This document shows, piece by piece, positions 1 through 7,939 of a stretch of 64,000 nt of DNA (position 1 is its first letter; every line of letters starts with the position of its first letter). Source of the DNA: Acaudatibacter sp963835495 (GTDB taxonomy: Bacteria; Pseudomonadota; Alphaproteobacteria; Caulobacterales; Caulobacteraceae); assembly GCA_963835495.1 (NCBI GenBank), contig CAWIFQ010000003.1:1736001-1800000 (forward strand), given 5' to 3'. The notes beneath the pieces are model-generated. The model did no database searches. It was not told where the DNA came from and worked only from the letters and a program-made list of their open reading frames with translations. The position numbers and the translations under genes are program-made.

Positions 1-1
1 G

Positions 2-118
2 ATCGGGCTGGCGCCGCGGCCGGAGCCGACGGCGATCGTCGATCTCGGCAGGGCGCGACAATTCGCCTTGGCCTGCAGGGCAGCGCCGGCGTCGACGGCG
101 GTGATCGTGAAATGTTGA
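2..118 (+). CDS. C-terminal fragment of an unidentified protein (partial at window edge)
   Basis: An open frame runs in from the window edge and stops at a TGA that overlaps the start of the following TadE-like gene by seven bases. Only about 38 residues are visible, and they show no recognisable motif. The tight overlap with a pilus gene on the same strand is the only reason to think it is real. If so, it would be the last part of an upstream gene of the same tad locus. The frame of the TadE gene is also open to the edge, so this fragment could be spurious. Confidence 0.3.
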   Translation: MGLAPRPEPTAIVDLGRARQFALACRAAPASTAVIVKC

Positions 119-648
119 CGAGATTTGCCCGTCGCCTGCGCACCCTCGGGAAGGACGAGACCGCCGCCGCGGCGGTGGAGTTCTCCCTGGTCTCCATCCC
201 GTTTCTAGGGCTGGTCCTGGCGGCGCTGCAGCTCTCGGTGTTCTTCTTCGCCGGCCAGATCCTGCAATCGGCGACGACCGACGCCGGGCGGCAACTGATG
301 ACCGGCAAGGCTCAGACCGCGGGCATGTCGGCGGCGCAATTCGGGCAGCTGGTCTGCAGACCGATCTCGTCGCTGTTCAACTGCAGCAACCTGATGATCG
401 ACGTGAAGTCGGCCGGCTCGTTCGCGGCCGTCGACACAGCGCCTCCGAAGATCACCTACGACGCCAACGGCAAGGTGACGAACGTGTGGTCCTGGAGCCC
501 TGGCGCCGCCGACCAGGTCGTCATCGTCAAGGTCATGTACAACTGGCCGGTGTTCGGTCCCGCCGGGCTCGGCCTCGCAGATCAGTCAAACGGCACGCAC
601 CTGCTGGTCGCCGTGACGGTCTTCAAGAACGAGCCCTTCCCGTCATGA
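112..648 (+). CDS. TadE-like pilus assembly protein (pseudopilin-like)
   Basis: A 178-residue protein of the TadE family, whose members are minor pseudopilins of Flp/Tad adhesive pili in the inner membrane and periplasm. It has a short basic N terminus, then the typical AAVEFSLV motif leading into one hydrophobic segment (about residues 22-45), and a periplasmic remainder with two cysteines (CRPISSLFNC). The next gene starts at an ATGA overlap with this stop codon, so the two are translationally coupled. Size and motif fit the family well. Which TadE-type paralogue it is cannot be told from sequence alone. Confidence 0.85.
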   Translation: MLTRFARRLRTLGKDETAAAAVEFSLVSIPFLGLVLAALQLSVFFFAGQILQSATTDAGRQLMTGKAQTAGMSAAQFGQLVCRPISSLFNCSNLMIDVKSAGSFAAVDTAPPKITYDANGKVTNVWSWSPGAADQVVIVKVMYNWPVFGPAGLGLADQSNGTHLLVAVTVFKNEPFPS

Positions 649-1205
649 CGCGTGGGTCTCTTCGTCGGCTCTGGAACCGCGCGATCACGGACACTCGCGG
701 CGTGGCCGCCGTGGAGTTCGCCCTGATCCTCCCGGTCCTCGTGCTGCTCTACGCGGTCGGGTTCGAGGTCTGCCAGGCGGCGACGGTGAACCGCAAGCTG
801 ACCGATACGACGGCGGAGCTCGCCAGCCTGACGTCCCAGTACACGAAGGTCTCGAAGAGCGACCTCGCCACGATCATGAACGCGTCGTCGCAGACCATGA
901 GCCCGTTTTCGAATGGCGATCTTGCGCTTGTGGTGTCCGAAATAAGCATAGACGGCAGCGGCAAGGCGTCGGTTACTTGGAGCGAAGCCTATCTCAACGG
1001 CGTCCCCTTCCAGGGAAACCCGCTGACAACGCCTCCCAAAGCGCCGCCGTCATTCGTGACGCCGAACTCTAGCTACATCGTCGTCATGTCGACCTTCGCC
1101 TACACGCCCGTGATCGCCGGCAGTTTCATGGCGCCGATGACCCTCTCCAACCAAAGCTTCATGATGCCGAGGGACGCCGCCTCAATCCCCTGCAGCGACT
1201 GTTGA
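645..1205 (+). CDS. Second TadE/TadF-like pilus assembly protein
   Basis: A 186-residue protein with the same plan as the gene before it: a basic N terminus, RGVAAVEFALILP running into a transmembrane helix, and a periplasmic domain ending in a CSDC motif. I chose the ATG at 645 because it overlaps the upstream TGA as ATGA and places the TadE motif near residue 20. A longer frame upstream has no family sequence. Two tandem TadE-like genes followed by a TadG-like gene is a usual arrangement for Flp-pilus loci. Expected role: minor pilin or pilus assembly factor in the inner membrane. Confidence 0.85.
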   Translation: MTRGSLRRLWNRAITDTRGVAAVEFALILPVLVLLYAVGFEVCQAATVNRKLTDTTAELASLTSQYTKVSKSDLATIMNASSQTMSPFSNGDLALVVSEISIDGSGKASVTWSEAYLNGVPFQGNPLTTPPKAPPSFVTPNSSYIVVMSTFAYTPVIAGSFMAPMTLSNQSFMMPRDAASIPCSDC

Positions 1206-1212
1206 GGCCACT

Positions 1213-2784
1213 ATGAAGCGCCCTCTCGACCGTTACATGCGCGTCGCTCTAAGCCGGCTCCGCAATTGGCGCCACAACGGCGGCACCGTCGCGATCATCA
1301 CGGCCCTCCTGATCGTCCCGATGACGTTCGCGCTGGGTCTCGCCTACGACTACACCATGGCGTCGAACCGCAAGGACCAGATCAACGGCATGGCGGACTC
1401 CGCGACACTCGGAGCGGTGACGCCAGCCATGATGATGCAGTCGACCGCGACCGCCCAGGCGCGGGCGACCACGCTGTTCCTCGACCAGGTGCAGAACGTC
1501 TCCGGCGCCACGGTTTCGGCCGGCGACGTCGCCGTCACCGTGACCGACACGCCCTTCGGCGCGACGATCACCCGCAATGTGACCCTGACCTACAAGGCGT
1601 TCTCGCCGAACGTCTTCGCCGGCGTCCTGGGGCTGCCGGCCTTCCAGATCGGCGGCAACTCGTCGGCGACATCGGGCGGCGCGCCGAACATCGACTTCTA
1701 CCTGATGCTCGACACCTCGCCGTCGATGGAGATCGCGGCCACGACCGCCGGCCTGAACACCCTGTCCGCCGACACGGGCTACGTCAACTCATCGGACAGG
1801 AACTGCACGTTTGGCTGCCACCAGAGCAACGCGACGCCCCTCACATCGTGCAGCAACGCCCCGTCGCACAGGGACCCGGCGACTGGTCTGATGACGACCG
1901 CGTGCCAGTTCGTGACGTCGTCAGCCCAGAAAATCCCCTGCACCAGTTCGGGGACCTACAGCGACCACACGGCCTTCACCTCGTCCAGCACCTTCCCGCT
2001 GACCGGTCGCGACTTCTACGACCTGTCGCGCTGCACGGGAGTCACGCTGCGGATCGACCTGCTCAACACCGCGGCGCAGAACCTGATGGACACCGCCACC
2101 ACCACCGAGGCGAGCAATCACGCCGCCTACAGGATGGCGATCTACGAGACCGATGTGAACCAGGCCAACCCGGCGAATGACCTGAATCTCTATACGCTGG
2201 AGCCGCTGACCAGCAATCTGGCCGACGCGAAGTCCAAGGCGGCCAGCATCGCCTCGCTCGAGATGTGCATCAACAATGACTTGGTGTGCGGCGACAGCAG
2301 CAACGGCGACATGGATACTTACCTGGACCGTGACCTGTCTACTTTGAATACAACTACGAGTTTGTTGCCCACTCCAGGCAACGGCACCAACAACGCGGGC
2401 GATACGCCGCAGGAAGTGCTGTTCATCGTCACCGACGGGCTGAACGACGAGGGCTCTCCGCGCGCCTATCCTCCCATGGACTGGAACGGAACGACGTGCT
2501 CGGCGATCAAGGCGCGGGGCATCCGGATCGCGGTGCTCTACACCCAGTACATCGCGGGCAGCGGCGGCAGCTGGTATACGGGCCACGTCCAGCCAGGTCT
2601 GCCGACCGGCCTCCCCCCTGGATTGCCCACGTCCACGCCGAACCCCGGGGATCCGATGTCGCTGGCCGCGCAGCAATGCGCCTCGACCGGTCTCTACTAC
2701 GAGATCACCACCGACGGCGACGTTTCCGCGGCCCTGCAGACCCTGTTCCTGAAAGCGGTGTCGACCGCGCGACTGACGGGCTGA
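1213..2784 (+). CDS. TadG-like pilus protein with von Willebrand factor A domain
   Basis: A 523-residue protein. An N-terminal membrane anchor (GGTVAIITALLIVP, about residues 23-45) is followed by a TadG-type pilin-like stretch, then a VWA domain. The MIDAS motif DTSPS lies at residues 167-171, and the second metal-site segment VTDG is near residue 407. Between them lies a cysteine-rich insert (C198, C202, C213, C231, C243, C274) that probably forms disulfides in the periplasm. It starts 7 bases after the second TadE-like gene, so the three form one unit. TadG proteins anchor or assemble Flp pili. The base composition dips locally near 2335-2375. Confidence 0.85.
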   Translation: MKRPLDRYMRVALSRLRNWRHNGGTVAIITALLIVPMTFALGLAYDYTMASNRKDQINGMADSATLGAVTPAMMMQSTATAQARATTLFLDQVQNVSGATVSAGDVAVTVTDTPFGATITRNVTLTYKAFSPNVFAGVLGLPAFQIGGNSSATSGGAPNIDFYLMLDTSPSMEIAATTAGLNTLSADTGYVNSSDRNCTFGCHQSNATPLTSCSNAPSHRDPATGLMTTACQFVTSSAQKIPCTSSGTYSDHTAFTSSSTFPLTGRDFYDLSRCTGVTLRIDLLNTAAQNLMDTATTTEASNHAAYRMAIYETDVNQANPANDLNLYTLEPLTSNLADAKSKAASIASLEMCINNDLVCGDSSNGDMDTYLDRDLSTLNTTTSLLPTPGNGTNNAGDTPQEVLFIVTDGLNDEGSPRAYPPMDWNGTTCSAIKARGIRIAVLYTQYIAGSGGSWYTGHVQPGLPTGLPPGLPTSTPNPGDPMSLAAQQCASTGLYYEITTDGDVSAALQTLFLKAVSTARLTG

Positions 2785-2834
2785 TCCCGCGGTCGCGGTC
2801 GGCGGCCGAGGCGCCGCCTGACCTTGCGAAAGCA

Positions 2835-2901
2835 TTGACAAGGCGGGCGCGCCTCCCTTCCGCTAGTGGACTAACCACAGCGCAAGGGAGGCGCGTCCAT
2901 C
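2835..2901 (+). promoter_or_regulatory. TTGACA box and long hairpin containing the Shine-Dalgarno of the crotonase gene
   Basis: A perfect TTGACA lies at 2835-2840. Bases 2848-2859 and 2884-2895 form a perfect 12-bp inverted repeat. Inside it 2861-2864 pairs with 2879-2882 and 2866-2869 with 2875-2878, leaving a 5-base loop. The 3' arm contains the ribosome binding site (AAGGGAGG, 2884-2891), 10 bases before the ATG at 2902. If transcribed whole, the hairpin would hide the ribosome site. If transcription starts inside the repeat, it would instead be a DNA operator. Confidence 0.5.
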
Positions 2902-3735
2902 ATGGCCAGTGCAGTCCAGACAAAGCCGGAGGCCGAGGCGGCCGAGGTGCTCTACGCCACGGCCGACCACGTCGCGACCATCACCCTCAATCGGCCCGAG
3001 CGGATGAACACAATCTCCGGGCCGATGCTGCGCCAGCTGACCGAGCGGCTGCTTGAGGCCGAGGCCGACAAGGATGTGCGCGTGATCGTGCTGACCGGCA
3101 CGGGCCGGGCCTTCTGCGCCGGGCTGGATCTCACCGAGATCACCCGGCCCGGGGCGCCGGGCGGCATCACCTCGACCGGCTCGGGCGGGTTCACCGACCT
3201 CGACCTGCGCAACACGCCGCCCACCGTGCTGTTCAACCTCGGCAAACCCACCATCTGCGCGCTGAACGGCTCGGCCGCCGGCTACGGCATGGACACCGCG
3301 CTCGGCTGCGACATCCGCATCATGGCTCAGAGCGCCAAGATGGCCGCCGCCTTCACCAAGCGCGGCATCGTGCCCGAGAGCGGCGGCACCTGGTTCCTGC
3401 CGCGGCTGATCGGCTGGTCGAAGGCCGCCGAGCTGATCTTCACCGGCCGCACCCTCACCGCCGACCAGTGCCTGGAGATGGGGCTGGTTTCGTCGGTGGT
3501 GGCGGACGCCGACCTGGCCGGCGCCGCCCGCGCCTTGGCGCTGGAGATCGCCGCCAACGCGCCGCTGGCGGTGCAGGCATCGAAGAAGATGATGCGGATG
3601 GGCCTGGGCGAAGGCTTCAACGACCACGTCCACCACGTGTTCCTGCAACTGCTGCCGCTGATGCGCAGCCAGGACGCCGCCGAGGGCATGCGGGCGTTCA
3701 TGGAAAAGCGTCCCGCGAACTTCCAGGGTCGTTAG
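2902..3735 (+). CDS. Enoyl-CoA hydratase/isomerase family protein (crotonase)
   Basis: A 277-residue crotonase-fold protein, the usual length for enoyl-CoA hydratases. Visible family elements are the oxyanion-hole segment AFCAGLDL, the second oxyanion-hole region GSAAGYGMDTALGCDIRI, and GIVPESGGT with the glutamate typical of hydratases. It would act on acyl-CoA esters in the cytoplasm, in fatty-acid or aromatic-acid breakdown. The substrate cannot be read from the sequence. It stands alone behind an unusually strong hairpin holding its ribosome site, so expression may be controlled at that point. A second crotonase lies at 32.4-33.2 kb. Confidence 0.85.
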   Translation: MASAVQTKPEAEAAEVLYATADHVATITLNRPERMNTISGPMLRQLTERLLEAEADKDVRVIVLTGTGRAFCAGLDLTEITRPGAPGGITSTGSGGFTDLDLRNTPPTVLFNLGKPTICALNGSAAGYGMDTALGCDIRIMAQSAKMAAAFTKRGIVPESGGTWFLPRLIGWSKAAELIFTGRTLTADQCLEMGLVSSVVADADLAGAARALALEIAANAPLAVQASKKMMRMGLGEGFNDHVHHVFLQLLPLMRSQDAAEGMRAFMEKRPANFQGR

Positions 3736-3868
3736 GTCGCAACTGAGGCGGGCAGTAAACAATACGAATAGATGACAGCAGGGGCGCGCCCCTCTAGCTT
3801 CCAGATCAGCGACTCACCGCCGGCCGGGCCGGGCGGCGGCGTCGCGTCCCACAGGAGCCGACAAAACC

Positions 3869-4129
3869 ATGGCCGAAAAGAAAGCAAACGCCCTGCAGCA
3901 ACCGCTGACGCCTTCGCCACAGCTCGCCGCTGTGGTCGGCGCAGGCCAGGTGACGCGCGGCGACGTGGTCTCGAAGATCTGGGCCTACATCAAGAAGAAC
4001 AACCTGCAGAACCCGGCGAACAAGCGCGAAATCCTCGCCGACGCCAAGTTGAAGCCGGTGTTCGACGGCAAGGACAAGGTCAGCATGTTCGAAATGAACA
4101 AGCACCTGGCCAAGCACCTGAAGAAATAG
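3869..4129 (+). CDS. SWIB/MDM2-domain DNA-associated protein
   Basis: An 86-residue basic protein that is almost entirely one SWIB/MDM2 domain. After a lysine/alanine-rich start come LTPSPQLAAVVG, VVSKIWAYIKKNNLQ, REILADAKLKPVF and a C-terminal MFEMNKHLAKHLKK. Free-standing SWIB proteins are common in alpha-proteobacteria and chlamydiae. They are thought to bind DNA or to act in chromatin-like or topoisomerase-associated roles, but their function is poorly known. The gene is monocistronic and is followed at once by a strong palindromic terminator. The start is supported by CAGGAG about 15 bases upstream of the ATG. Confidence 0.9.
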   Translation: MAEKKANALQQPLTPSPQLAAVVGAGQVTRGDVVSKIWAYIKKNNLQNPANKREILADAKLKPVFDGKDKVSMFEMNKHLAKHLKK

Positions 4130-4179
4130 CGCCGGATCGATCCGGCGAGGCTTGTTGCGGCTAAGCTTCAAGCCTCGCC
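4130..4179. terminator. Pair of perfect inverted repeats between convergent genes (bidirectional terminator)
   Basis: Bases 4130-4147 form a perfect 18-base palindrome (two 9-base halves) right after the SWIB stop codon. A second perfect 11-bp inverted repeat pairs 4144-4154 with 4169-4179 across a 14-base loop. It overlaps the first repeat, so the two hairpins are mutually exclusive. The site lies between the convergent SWIB gene and the glycosidase gene, whose stop is at 4168-4170. The position fits a bidirectional terminator, although no long T run follows. Confidence 0.6.
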
Positions 4180-5805
4180 TGGATCCCCCGCCAGCACCTG
4201 GTCGGCATAGGTCAGCGCCACGGCCGCTGGAAGGCTGGACCAGGCCTGCAAGAGCGAGCCTCGGCCATAGGGCGCCGAGAAGTGCTCCACCGCCCCTGCC
4301 CAGCCGCGCTCCAGGCAGGCTTCCCACCAGCGCAGCAACGGATAGCGCCAGCCGCCAAGGCCGCGGCGCAGGCGTTCGCCGGCATAGAGCCCGTCGAGCC
4401 AGGGCCAGTCGCCGCCGTTGTGGTAGCGATACGGAAACGCCGACTTGGCCCGCAGCGCGGCGCGGTCGCTGAAAGGCGGCCAGACGCACAGCATGCCGAA
4501 ATCGCCGTAGGGCTGGTCGGGATTGCGCCGGCTCTCCAGCCGCTCCCGCGCCTGCTCCAGCATCACCTGGGCCCGTTCGTCGGCCACCGCGTCGAAGCGC
4601 AGCAGGGTCAGGGCGTCCAGCGCCAGGTGCGGCTCGGCCCAGCCGTCGCTGCGCAGGTAGTCGACGAAGACGCCGTCGCGCCGCAGCAGCCGGTCGATCG
4701 CCGCCCGCGCCGCCACGCCTTCCGCCGTCGCCCGAGCGGCGATCCGCGGATCCAGCGTCGCGCCAAGACGCGACAGCACCTCCAGCGCGCCGACCCATAG
4801 CCCCAGGTCGTAGGAGACCAGGCCCTGGCGATAGACGTTGTCGGCCCAGTCGCGGTCGTTGTGCGGCTTCACCGGCAGGCCGTCCGGTCCTCGCAGCGCC
4901 ATGTAGCGGTCGAAAACCGCCAGCAGCCTCGGCCAATGACGCAGCGCCATGTCCTTGTCCCCGGTCGCCGCCACGTGGTCGCCGACGGCGATGACGAAGA
5001 ACAGCGGGCTGTCGAAGTGGTCGCTCCACCATTCGCCGGGCCGCCAGTGCACCCCCACCAGCGCCGGCTCGGCCAGACGGTAGGCTTCGAACACCGCCGA
5101 GTGCGGCCCCGGCACGATCACGCCGCTCGGCGCCTCGCCGTCGGACTGGACGCAGGTCGCCAGCAGGTCGATCTCGTCGGCGACCACCTGCGGCGCGACA
5201 CGGGCGAGCAGCGGCAGCGTCCAGTAGCCGTCACGGAAGTAGGTGCGGGCCGGGGTCGAATAGGCCAGGCCGGCGGAAAGCCCGGCGAAATGGCCGCCTG
5301 GGTGGCCGCGGACGCTGGACAGCGCGGCGTGGGCGCCCTGGATCACCATGCTGCGCAGCGTCGGATCGGCCGCCGGCATCAGATCGCAGCGCGCCGCGTG
5401 CTCGTCGGCCTCGCAGACGATCTGGGCGATGTCGAGCGACAGGCCGCGCGCCGCCTCGGCCGCGTCCATGCCGGCGGCGACCACCCAGCCCTCCGGCCTG
5501 GCCGCGACTTCGAGGCGCCCCGCATCGCCGTGATGCACCCGCTCCGGCCGCGCCCCTTTGATCGCCAGCACCGGCGCCGACTGGGCGACCCACACCCCCG
5601 CCCCGCTGGCGGCCACGATGCGGTTCGGCGCGAGCACGAACGGACCCTCAAGGCCGGCGATCCGCAGGTTCCCGACGTCGCCCGCCCCCCAGATGGCGAG
5701 CCGGAGCGTTCCGTCGGGCGCGAGCTCCCCTTGGAGCCGCGGGGCCATGAGCGGAAACGCCGGCAGAACGTCGCCGTCGATCAGGCCGTCAGCGCGAGGA
5801 CGCAA
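4168..5805 (-). CDS. Amylo-alpha-1,6-glucosidase/MGH1-like (alpha/alpha)6-barrel glycoside hydrolase
   Basis: A protein of about 545 residues resembling cytoplasmic six-hairpin glycosidases (glycogen-debranching or mannosylglycerate-hydrolase-like). Typical barrel segments include TYFRDGYWTLPLLARVAP, GEWWSDHFDSPLFF, NDRDWADNVYRQG and YRYHNGGDWPWLDGLYAGE. Acidic residues in RDGYW and NDRDW are candidate catalytic positions. The long frame begins with TTG at 5805. An ATG at 5748 (MAPRLQG) is the alternative start. The gene begins only 11 bases after the TIR-domain gene on the same strand, so they are probably cotranscribed. The substrate is unknown. Confidence 0.7.
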   Translation of the reverse strand: MRPRADGLIDGDVLPAFPLMAPRLQGELAPDGTLRLAIWGAGDVGNLRIAGLEGPFVLAPNRIVAASGAGVWVAQSAPVLAIKGARPERVHHGDAGRLEVAARPEGWVVAAGMDAAEAARGLSLDIAQIVCEADEHAARCDLMPAADPTLRSMVIQGAHAALSSVRGHPGGHFAGLSAGLAYSTPARTYFRDGYWTLPLLARVAPQVVADEIDLLATCVQSDGEAPSGVIVPGPHSAVFEAYRLAEPALVGVHWRPGEWWSDHFDSPLFFVIAVGDHVAATGDKDMALRHWPRLLAVFDRYMALRGPDGLPVKPHNDRDWADNVYRQGLVSYDLGLWVGALEVLSRLGATLDPRIAARATAEGVAARAAIDRLLRRDGVFVDYLRSDGWAEPHLALDALTLLRFDAVADERAQVMLEQARERLESRRNPDQPYGDFGMLCVWPPFSDRAALRAKSAFPYRYHNGGDWPWLDGLYAGERLRRGLGGWRYPLLRWWEACLERGWAGAVEHFSAPYGRGSLLQAWSSLPAAVALTYADQVLAGDPGEA

Positions 5806-5816
5806 TGGCGGGGATG

Positions 5817-6608
5817 CTATCGTTGAACCCCGTTGGAGGCGGCCGGCGGCTCGCTCGCCTTGTCGGCGCCGGTGTCGTCGTCACTGTCGTCCGCGCTCCT
5901 CGCGATCGAATTGGCCACCGCCTGCATCACCGTGTTGGCCGCCTGCGCCGCGGCCGGGTTCGGCGCTCGGGGCCAGGCGATGACGATCAGCAGGACCAGC
6001 AGCAGCCCACCCAGCATGCCGCCGACGATCAAGCCGGCGTGGGCGCCTCTCTGATGCGGGACCGGCTGTTGTGCCGGCGGGTGCGACGCTACGAGGCCGA
6101 TCGGCGGCGGCGCCGAAGCAGCTGGCGGCGTGGCGGGCGCCGCCGGGGCCGCCGCCTCGCCAGCCAGCGGCTTCAGGTTGCGCCGGACCGTATCGACCAG
6201 GGTGTCGATATAGGCGTCGACCGGCGGCGGGAAGGCGTCCAGCCAGTGCATCCGGCCGAGGTAGAAGTTGACCTCGGAACTGAAGTCGACCTTCGCGATG
6301 CGGAACGGCACGATGGTGACGTTGGCGCCCACCGCGATGTTGATCTCGTTGAGCACCGCCTGCGAGTTGTTCACGTTGTCAGAGAACACCAGCACCATCA
6401 CCTGGGCCGACGTGATCGCGGCGGTGATCTGCTCGCCATACGCCCGGCCGGCCACCTGGTCGCGCGGAGCGATCCAGCAGCGGATGCCCCTGGCCTCCAG
6501 CCCGTGACAGACCGCATCGGCCGCCAGCTTGTCCAGCGAGCTGTGACTGACAAAGACGTCGTGACTCAAACACCCCTCCCCGGCCGAGCCTGGAGCAAGG
6601 GCTAGCAC
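5817..6608 (-). CDS. TIR-domain protein with C-terminal transmembrane helix
   Basis: A 263-residue protein. Residues 16-147 form a TIR domain: VFVSHSSLDK, GIRCWIAPRDQVAG, AQVMVLVFSDNVNNSQAVLNE and MHWLDAF. E88, in the S-x(6)-NE segment after the fourth strand, is in the place of the catalytic glutamate of NAD-cleaving TIR enzymes. A proline/alanine-rich linker (150-190) leads to one membrane helix (192-211) and an acidic C-terminal tail. The arrangement implies a cytoplasmic TIR domain tethered to the inner membrane. It sits directly upstream of the glycosidase gene in one apparent operon. NADase activity and any defence role are inference. A TTG at L14 is a possible later start. Confidence 0.85.
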   Translation of the reverse strand: MLALAPGSAGEGCLSHDVFVSHSSLDKLAADAVCHGLEARGIRCWIAPRDQVAGRAYGEQITAAITSAQVMVLVFSDNVNNSQAVLNEINIAVGANVTIVPFRIAKVDFSSEVNFYLGRMHWLDAFPPPVDAYIDTLVDTVRRNLKPLAGEAAAPAAPATPPAASAPPPIGLVASHPPAQQPVPHQRGAHAGLIVGGMLGGLLLVLLIVIAWPRAPNPAAAQAANTVMQAVANSIARSADDSDDDTGADKASEPPAASNGVQR

Positions 6609-6714
6609 ATCGCGCAGGAGCCGTCAGGCGGCGCGCTTTGCCTGCCGCGAACCTTGGACTAGGCTTCAATCCGGCCGTCAGAGCCGCACGAAAAGCAGGT
6701 GGGAGGACGCGAGG

Positions 6715-7896
6715 ATGAAGTTCGGCATCTTCTATGAATTGCAGTTGCCGCGGCCTTGGGGGCCGGACAGCGAGTACCGGCTGTACCAGGACGCCCTCTC
6801 CCAGCTCGAGCTCGCCGACGCGCTGGGCTACGACTACGCCTGGGAGGTGGAGCACCACTTCCTGGAGGAATACTCCCACTCCTCCGCGCCGGAGGTGTTC
6901 CTCTCCGCCGCCAGCCAGCGCACCAAGCGCATCCGTCTGGGCCACGGCATCTTCCAGCTCACCACCAACCACCCGGCCAAGGTGGCCGAGAAGGTCTCGG
7001 CGCTGGACCTGATCTCCAACGGCCGGGTCGAGCTCGGCATGGGCGAGAGCGCCTCGATCACCGAACTCACCCCGTTCAAGGTGGCCTTCGAGGACAAGCG
7101 GGCGATCTGGGAAGACGCGGTGCGCTGCCTGATCCCGATGTTCGGCGACGGCGGCGTCGAATACCACGGCCCGCACTTCGACTTCCCGCTCAGAAACGTG
7201 CTGCCCAAGCCGCGTCAGAAGCCGCACCCGCCGCTGTGGACCGCCTGCTCGCAGCTGCCGACCATCGCCTACGCCGGCGAGAAGGGCATCGGCGCGCTCG
7301 GCTTCCAGTTCGTCAGCGCCGACGCCGCCCATGCCTGGGTCCACGCCTACTACAACGGCATCACCAAGCGGCTGGCAAAGCTGGCCGACTATCCGACCAA
7401 CCCCAACATCGCGCTGGTCTCGATGTTCATGTGCGCCAGGACAGACGAGGAGGCGCGCCACAAGGCCGACGGGGCCACGTTCTTCCAGTTCTGCCTGCGC
7501 TACTACAACAGCGCCGACCGTTCGCGCCCGCCGCCTGGCGCGGTCAACATGTGGGACGAGTACGGCAAGTGGAAAGCCGCCAACGCCGAGCAGGCCGAAC
7601 GCGCGCTCTCCGGCGGCCTGATCGGCAGCCCCGAGACCATCCGGCGCAAGCTGCGCAAGTTCGAGGCCTCGCACATCGACCAGGTGATCCTGCTCAACCA
7701 GGCCGGCCGCAACACCCACCAGGACATCTGCGACAGCCTCGAACTGTTCGCCGAGGAGGTGATGCCCGAGTTCCACGCCAACATCCCGGCCCATGAGGCC
7801 TGGAAGGCCGACGTGCTGGCCGGGCGGACGCTGCTGGAGGAGATCGAGACCGCGGCGTTCCAGGACCGCTACGGGGCCAAGGCGCTGACGGTCTGA
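6715..7896 (+). CDS. LLM-class (luciferase-like) flavin-dependent oxidoreductase
   Basis: A 393-residue protein of the bacterial luciferase-like monooxygenase superfamily (TIM barrel binding FMN or F420). It has the N-terminal MKFGIFYELQLPRPW, the YDYAWEVEHHFLEEYSHSSAPEVFL segment, RIRLGHGIFQLTTNHPAKVAEKV and the C-terminal GSPETIRRKLRKFEASHIDQVIL, all typical of the family. It probably oxidises a small organic substrate with reduced flavin. The substrate is not evident. A good ribosome site (GGGAGGA) precedes the ATG. It stands alone, divergent from the TIR-domain gene. Confidence 0.85.
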   Translation: MKFGIFYELQLPRPWGPDSEYRLYQDALSQLELADALGYDYAWEVEHHFLEEYSHSSAPEVFLSAASQRTKRIRLGHGIFQLTTNHPAKVAEKVSALDLISNGRVELGMGESASITELTPFKVAFEDKRAIWEDAVRCLIPMFGDGGVEYHGPHFDFPLRNVLPKPRQKPHPPLWTACSQLPTIAYAGEKGIGALGFQFVSADAAHAWVHAYYNGITKRLAKLADYPTNPNIALVSMFMCARTDEEARHKADGATFFQFCLRYYNSADRSRPPPGAVNMWDEYGKWKAANAEQAERALSGGLIGSPETIRRKLRKFEASHIDQVILLNQAGRNTHQDICDSLELFAEEVMPEFHANIPAHEAWKADVLAGRTLLEEIETAAFQDRYGAKALTV

Positions 7897-7939
7897 GGCG
7901 GCTCGAGCTGGCGCATTCCCAGGCGGCGGGCCGGCGGCG

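Noticed and set aside
1921..2841. Long antisense open frame opposite the TadG-like gene
   Set aside because: It is rich in Arg, Gly, Ala and Val without domain features, typical of shadow frames in high-GC coding DNA. Many similar frames across the window were ignored for the same reason.
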